NCBI GenBank assembly: GCA_032718475.1
Contig: JAUCBJ010008689.1
Span: forward strand, 51,301 to 115,300
Length of the DNA stretch: 64,000 nucleotides
Reading direction: 5' to 3'
DNA from: Nemertoderma westbladi
Taxonomy: Eukaryota > Xenacoelomorpha > Nemertodermatida > Nemertodermatidae
This document shows positions 58,761-64,000 of the stretch, piece by piece. Both the position numbers and the translations under genes were made by a program. The notes below the pieces were generated by a model that saw nothing but the letters and a program-made list of their open reading frames with translations, was not told the DNA's origin and made no database searches. The first letter of the stretch is position 1; each line of letters starts with the position of its first letter.

Positions 58761-58930
58761 ACCTGTACATTGTACGATGTGCATATACACTATACATTGT
58801 ACCATGTGCATGTACCATGTGCAACAACTATTGTACCATGTGCATGTTCCATGTGCACCTATTGTACATGTGCACGTACCATGTGCAACTATTGTACCAT
58901 GTGCATGTACCATGTGCAACTATATACCAT
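58761..58930 (+). repeat. Short imperfect repeat of TACCATGTGCA
   Basis: About a dozen imperfect copies of ACCATGTGCA/ACTATTGT words. Similar words (CATGTGCAAC) recur at 60500-60560 on the other side of the adjoining LINE fragment, so that fragment probably inserted here. Confidence 0.75.
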
Positions 58931-60501
58931 GTACAGACTCAGACACTTTTACTTCTATAAAGTTATCAGGCAATACCCTGTCATTATTGAGGAGCTTTTC
59001 AAAGTGGGCCTTCCAACCATTGAGGCGATCGGCTGGTGATTCAGCCTTAACCTTGGTGGTTGGTTGGCTTTTTCGACCAGCAAGCAAGTTGATCGATCTC
59101 CATTCCTGGGATGATTGCCTGCTGTCGTCAGCATATCATTGATGGCATCAACCTGTTGGTTTATTAGCTCCTGTAAATTAACAGAGTACTGCCTGTTCAG
59201 GGACCTAGATGCAGCCTTAACTGCATTCTTGGCCGATGTAGTCTGTTTGAGTCGGGACTCTTTCAGCGCCTTGTAGAGGTCATTTCGGCACTTCTGAATT
59301 TTGTTGTCAGTCCAGGGGGCCCATTTCCTGTTTCGAGGGTATACAGGAACTGTTTCTGCAGCTGCTAACTTAACTGCCTCTGTGAAGGCAGTATAGCCCT
59401 CACAGTGATCTGCCGCCTAGGAGGCAAGAACCTCATACCTGTTGCTCAGCAGTAGTGTGAAGCTGGATCTCACACTTGACTGTTGCAACAGAGAGGACCA
59501 GTCATGCCGCGGCAAGGCAGATTTCGTTGTTCTGCTAGCACGCAGACTAAGTCTTACCTTGGCCACAATAAGGCGGTGATCACTGGAGAAGGGTCGTAGT
59601 GTAAATGCATTACAGTACCTGTAACAGTACTCCTGTATTTCCTACGAAACAGGATATGGTCTATCTGGGACTTGTGACCACTGGGTCCACTATGAGTCCA
59701 TAGCTTTCCAGTTCGCTTCTTGAACTGGGTTCCAGCCGAAAACATTCCATTTCCAGACATAAAATCCTGAAGATGGACGGAATTTCGGTCTGTCCAGTCT
59801 ACATTCGGTGCTCTTGAACACCCACTGCACTAAGAGAAAGCTTATCAGCCAAGGCAGTCAGCTCACCTTGTCGCATGGGACCCGAGTGTTAGGGTGTTTA
59901 CTGAGGCTAGTCTAGTGACTTGCCTCAGATTCACACTTGGCTTTGTTGGTCGGGGTGGAACATGAGAGTAGCCTCCAACTCCAGAATCCCTCTCCAACTC
60001 ACAATCTGGCCTCCCTGGTCACCCAGGGTTTGGGCCAGAAAGGTCATCAGGAAAGGGACTCAAAGAATTGTTTGCAGCTCTCTCTCCAGTAAGGGGTGAG
60101 ACAGGCAGCCGGTCAGGAGCTAACTGACGCCTGTCAGGCCGATTGTGTCCAGTCATTCCACTGGCCTCTAGTGGCTGGACCTCCGCATTACTAATGTAAT
60201 CCATAGTGGGGGTTGGAGGGTGCTTTTTTGCCGAGTCAGCTCTCGGGGCAAATACCACACCCTGGTTTGCCATTCCACAGGGTGGGTGTCGCAGTGGAGT
60301 CAGATATGACGCCCATCACCCATATCTACTCTGGCGCACATGACCCACCATTGGCTGTGCAGCTCATCTGCTGGGTGATGTCTGGCCAGGCCATATACCC
60401 CTGCAGCCAAGTATATGGGTCCTTAATCCAGGACCAAGGGCGTCCTTATCCCAGAACGAAGGGGGTCCTAGTTACAGGACCAGATTTGCCCTAGTAACGT
60501 G
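58931..60501 (-). mobile_element. RTE-like LINE copy 7, rearranged fragment with 5' UTR
   Basis: Antisense. It contains the 5' UTR (to TTACTAGGGC at 60501), the leader, a small part of the endonuclease and the region up to the pre-RT linker. A ~0.4-kb internal deletion near 59790 removes most of the endonuclease core, an ~85-bp piece of the 5' UTR is absent near 60375, and a stop appears near 59420. The RT and 3' tail are missing: homology starts at GTACAGACTCAGACAC. More diverged than the other copies. Confidence 0.88.
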
Positions 60502-60773
60502 TGCAACGTGCATTGCATTGCGAATTGTGCAACAATCCCATGTGCAACTTACTGTACAATCTCCTGTATAGAGGGAAGACCATCCAGTAAAACTTGCAAT
60601 GTCCATCAATGTAAAGAAAATGGGTCTAGAATTATCTGACGGTGATTCATGAAATGAACTGTGTTTATGAACTGTTACGAATCTCGAAGGGAAATAATAA
60701 TTAGTTTTAAAAATAATAATTATAAAAAATATATAATATAAAGAATAATTCGGTAATATTTACGACTTCATTG

Positions 60774-61492
60774 TCACATTACTAATGTTGATAGAGTGAT
60801 AATTAAGGGTATAAGCAGTATGTTATTGGGATTTTCATTGGCTCCATTACAGTAGTCGCTATCGCAACAGAATACGTAACAATCGGGTGTGTTTCCGCAG
60901 ACTACAGACTTGGGACCGGCGCAGCTTGTATACTCAGTAGAGCAGAAAGATTCCCTGTTACCAGCCAAAACTCTCACCTATAACGATAAGGTACGGAAAT
61001 GTCCTTAGTTGACATAAAATAATATTGTAAAATAGATAAAGTAAATGTTTGATAATATCTTCTACAACTAACCCCGCATATACCGCAGCCACCAGCCGAT
61101 GATGTACACCATTGGGTGTACATATCTGGACAATGATAACATTGCAGCGCCGCGCTATCTGAAATAAATAATTATAATAATTTAGACTGAATTCACTAAT
61201 TTTACAAGGCGGTATAAATAATTAATTATTGTCGAAACTCACGTTATATATTTATTTTATATTTACTAGTGACTAGTGTATATATAGTGCATATATATAA
61301 TTAAATTAAAAATAATAGGAACGCTTTTTCAAACAACCATGTTCAGCATGATCCGAATCAGATCAGGAATCATTTTTATTATTAATTATACCGGTAGGCC
61401 TTTAGGCCTACAGTAGGTTAACAGTACTAGAACTTACAGGATGTGCTTAGGAATAAACACAAGAACAGCTTCAGTATAAATGTCTGAACCAT
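60774..61492 (-). CDS. Ly6/uPAR-domain GPI-anchored protein (three exons)
   Basis: Spliced minus-strand gene assembled by eye. Exon 1, 61492-61438, starts with ATG and encodes a signal peptide (MVQTFILKLFLCLFLSTS), donor T|GTAAGT. Exon 2, 61158-61073, acceptor TTTCAG|AT, encodes the Ly6 start LQCYHCPDMYTQWC, donor G|GTTAGT. Exon 3, 60977-60774, acceptor TATAG|GT, ends with the CCxxDxCN signature (CCDSDYCN), a short Asn/Gly spacer and a hydrophobic tail (LLIPLIITLSTLVM) as a GPI signal. The phases (1, then 0) agree across both junctions, giving 114 residues with 12 cysteines in the three-finger region. A secreted, membrane-anchored three-finger protein is likely; ligand and role are unknown. 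Confidence 0.85.
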
Positions 61493-62254
61493 CGTTACTG
61501 GCCTCATATTGTTATTCGATCACTTAGATTGTGGTGTTGGTATCTGCTTGTAAAATATTATCGGAAATACAAATAATTAATATGTTGTTCATTTTAATAA
61601 GATATTTAGACAATTAAAAATAATTACCAATTCTTATATCTACAAATGAAATAAAACATTATATAACAATAAATAGTTGCTTAATAACAAATAATTAGCT
61701 AACCTGTTATTATAACTTTAATAATATGTTTTAAATGGCTTAACCGTAAATCACATTCTTTGTAAAACATCCAGTAAACTAAATTTACTTTAGTGCCAAA
61801 TATTCAAACATTAACTTATAATGCCAATACCACATGACGTCATAATAATAATTATTATTGCGCTGTTATTTCATACACGAAATATATATATATATATAGG
61901 TCCGTAGAATAGCATATAGATGTAAAATATATACACCAGTAACCAATATCACAGTAAGGAAAAAACAAAGGATAAAAAATACTTTTGACAGTAATATAAA
62001 TTAGGCCTACATACGGTAATGGTGAAAAATATCGAGACTTGAAAAATATCGAGAGTAAAAATAATGAGAGTAAAAATATCGAGAGTAAAAATAACGAGTG
62101 TTGAAAATTAACGTGATTAAAAAATATCGAGAGTGTAGAAGCTTTTGCGGACATAACAAGTCATTTTTATGCAATGCGCGGAATACTCTAAAATAGCCCT
62201 AAAATTGTTCAACTACACGTCGGACAGAAATTAGAACCAAGATGACGAAATCTG
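61493..62254. other. Upstream of the Ly6 gene, with a small degenerate repeat
   Basis: AT-rich DNA. At 62022-62135 AAATATCGAGAGTAAAAAT recurs several times imperfectly. No gene is seen. Confidence 0.5.
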
Positions 62255-64000
62255 TCAGCTGATTCTTTGTCTACGTGGAGATTCCTTTGTTTGAGCCTAT
62301 ACAGCCAATTGGAGCAATCTTCCCAGTTATGCCAGTAGAGACCTACCTGAGGAAACTGGCGCATGCGCATTAGTTATCGTTTTTTCTGAGAATTAGATTC
62401 CTCTCTGAATTCTGTACTAAGTACGGACGTTTCAGACTTTGGCCCAAGAACATCTGATGGCTGGAGTTATAAGGACGTAAATCTATTAACCTGAATCACT
62501 GCATTTCATATGACATTTCATATCAAACGGCACATATCTGAGCACCTTATCATACTAAACTTCATGAACACATACTGACTGTTCACCGCACTGTTTTAAT
62601 GCTGTTTTGTATTGTGTTAATCGCTGTTTATATTAATGGATATTATATATGGAGAATACCGATAAATAATCGTAAACCCCTCAACTTTTTTGATTACTGA
62701 GGTAAGCGGAGGAAGGGTCTACCGGTAGCAACTGTGACTCAAATTATAGTGGTTTTTGTGTGAATTAATTGCTATTTCATAATCCCTACTTGTGTCAGTT
62801 GCAATCCTCCTTATATATGATAAAAATCAGTGACGGTCGGCAAATTAGTGTGAATTAGTGTGAATCAGTGTGAAGTAGTGTGAAGTCGTGTGAAGGTTAA
62901 TAAAGCATCTCCTAAAGAATGCGCTATTTACGAGATTCCATAGCCATCTAGTTGTGATTAGTGTAAGTCATAACTCTGTTTCATACTTAAAGCGCCACGT
63001 CCCAAAGGAACTGTTAATATTTCCCTGAAAGTAAATATAGTTGTCAGAGATTATATAGTAGCGATCAATCGAATAATACAAAGTAGCCTACACCGCAATA
63101 ACTTCCTCTGGAACCCGAATCCAGTCTCCCACACCGTGGGTCATACGCCGCGCATGGACTGGCTTCGGCGGATGTAAATTCAGTACATCAGGTAATTGGT
63201 ACGGGTACAGGTAATAAAGTCGATTCATAATTAAAAAGACATTTAAATTGGCAGGTTAAACTGCTAAAAGGTCTAAAAGCGCGAACATTAATAGATTTAG
63301 ATTCTTTATTGCCCAGTAGGCAATAAAACCGAAATGTACCGGTCGGACGGTAAACTGTAGGCCTGACCCTAACCGGTACATACCCAGTATTATTTCGATT
63401 GTGATATATTGTATATTAGTGGGCTGTTTAAGAGAGTATGGCCTGTACACCCCTTATTTCTTTTAGAGCTTACATATTTCTGTTGGTTTTATTTACCGGT
63501 AAGTGTAATATTGAGCAGAAGGCATGTAAGCCTGCTCAAATTGTATAAATAATTTGTAGGCCGGATTGTTGTCTAACTGTTGTTAGGTCTGAGGCGATTG
63601 CAGTGTATGTAGAGTGTCTGTCCGATAAAGTGCTAGTTAGGAAAGTGGAGGCATCCAGTGCTGTAAGGTAAATCCCCCACGAAAGAATAAGTCGTACTAC
63701 GTAGTTAGAACGCTTACTAACTAACCATTTCGGAGATTGCATATACTGTGGTTTATTTAGGCATGACAGTAGTAGTCTGCCACCATTTGGTCTGTGTTTT
63801 ATTTGAATAGTCTGTACGGGTAGCGTAATATTTATTATTCAGAGTTTATGCAAGTGTTTGCAACCTTCATCTCCTTACAGTTTATTCCTTACAGTAATTA
63901 TGCTTGTTATGCATACTGCTATAGTTAAATGAACCCCGGTACTACTTTAGGACTGCTTGGCGTAGGACAGACTGGTGATTTTGTGCTCCGGTCACTCCAG
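62255..64000 (+). mobile_element. Second BEL/Pao-type LTR element, 5' end (continues past the window)
   Basis: Plus-strand, diverged relative of the element at 40.1-54.5 kb. A 5' LTR of about 1.03 kb (about 62255 to 63288) shares blocks with the other element's LTR read in the same sense: GACGGTCGGCAAATTAGTG, CCTAAAGAATGCGC, AAAGGAACTGTTAATATTTC, TTGGCAGGTTAAACTGCTAA, and an end at GCGAACA (GCGTACA there). The leader follows; 63480-64000 matches the reverse complement of 52300-52700, ending with TGTGCTCCGGTCACTCCAG. A stem (TTTATTGCC, loop CAGTA) occurs just after the LTR. Coding regions lie beyond the window. Confidence 0.8.

Noticed and set aside
1-64000. tRNA or rRNA genes and tRNA-derived SINEs
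   Set aside because: I saw no paired A-box/B-box or cloverleaf-compatible segment while reading; a covariance-model scan would be decisive.

Overview
The window is nuclear DNA from an invertebrate animal, probably a marine bilaterian, but the species cannot be fixed from the sequence. The evidence is metazoan-type genes (cytosolic tyrosyl-tRNA synthetase with the EMAP-II-like tail, the MCM2 N-terminus, a trissin-receptor-like GPCR and a three-exon Ly6/uPAR gene), GT-AG introns, and a heavy load of retrotransposons and minisatellites. There is no operon structure and no bacterial gene.

Layout. 0-5.9 kb: an RT fragment, YARS1 on the minus strand (one exon), and an L2/CR1-like LINE remnant. 5.9-7.04 kb: the first coding exon of MCM2 (plus strand), ending at a clear splice donor; the rest of MCM2 was not found in the window. 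7.2-11 kb: a 21-bp minisatellite holding a nested RTE-like LINE. 11-20 kb: a decayed LINE endonuclease, a 23-bp array, a second RTE-like LINE copy, a very uniform 40-bp array, a second 23-bp array and an interleaved inverted repeat. 20.2-27 kb: a 36-bp array split by two more copies of the same LINE. 27-32.6 kb: mostly unrecognised DNA, a third kind of array (40 bp, GC-rich) and a TTAA-flanked MITE-like element. 32.8-35.2 kb: another LINE endonuclease fragment, then a single-coding-exon class A GPCR with a 3' splice site in front and a poly(A) signal behind. 35.6-39.5 kb: about 98 copies of an AT-rich 40-bp repeat.

40.1-54.5 kb is one large BEL/Pao-type LTR element on the minus strand. It has two nearly identical 1.1-kb LTRs, a 2.2-kb leader and a 1065-codon gag-protease ORF. 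That ORF jumps from the protease region to the post-RNase H motif, so reverse transcriptase, RNase H and integrase are missing. Extra ORFs lie between this and the 3' LTR, and one carries a perfect CX2CX4HX4C zinc knuckle. A nearly full-length RTE-like LINE with an intact 1098-codon endonuclease-RT ORF has landed in that accessory region. 54.6-58.8 kb is a ~181-bp satellite with yet another LINE copy, followed by a rearranged copy to 60.5 kb. The Ly6/uPAR gene lies at 60.8-61.5 kb on the minus strand. From about 62.25 kb to the window end runs a second, diverged element of the same LTR family in the opposite orientation (5' LTR and part of its leader).

The main theme is mobile-element layering. 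One RTE-like LINE family with a (TAG)n tail has at least six copies here, mostly inside tandem repeats. A young, enzyme-less LTR element must have been copied in trans. The host genes are independent of one another, with no sign of functional clustering.
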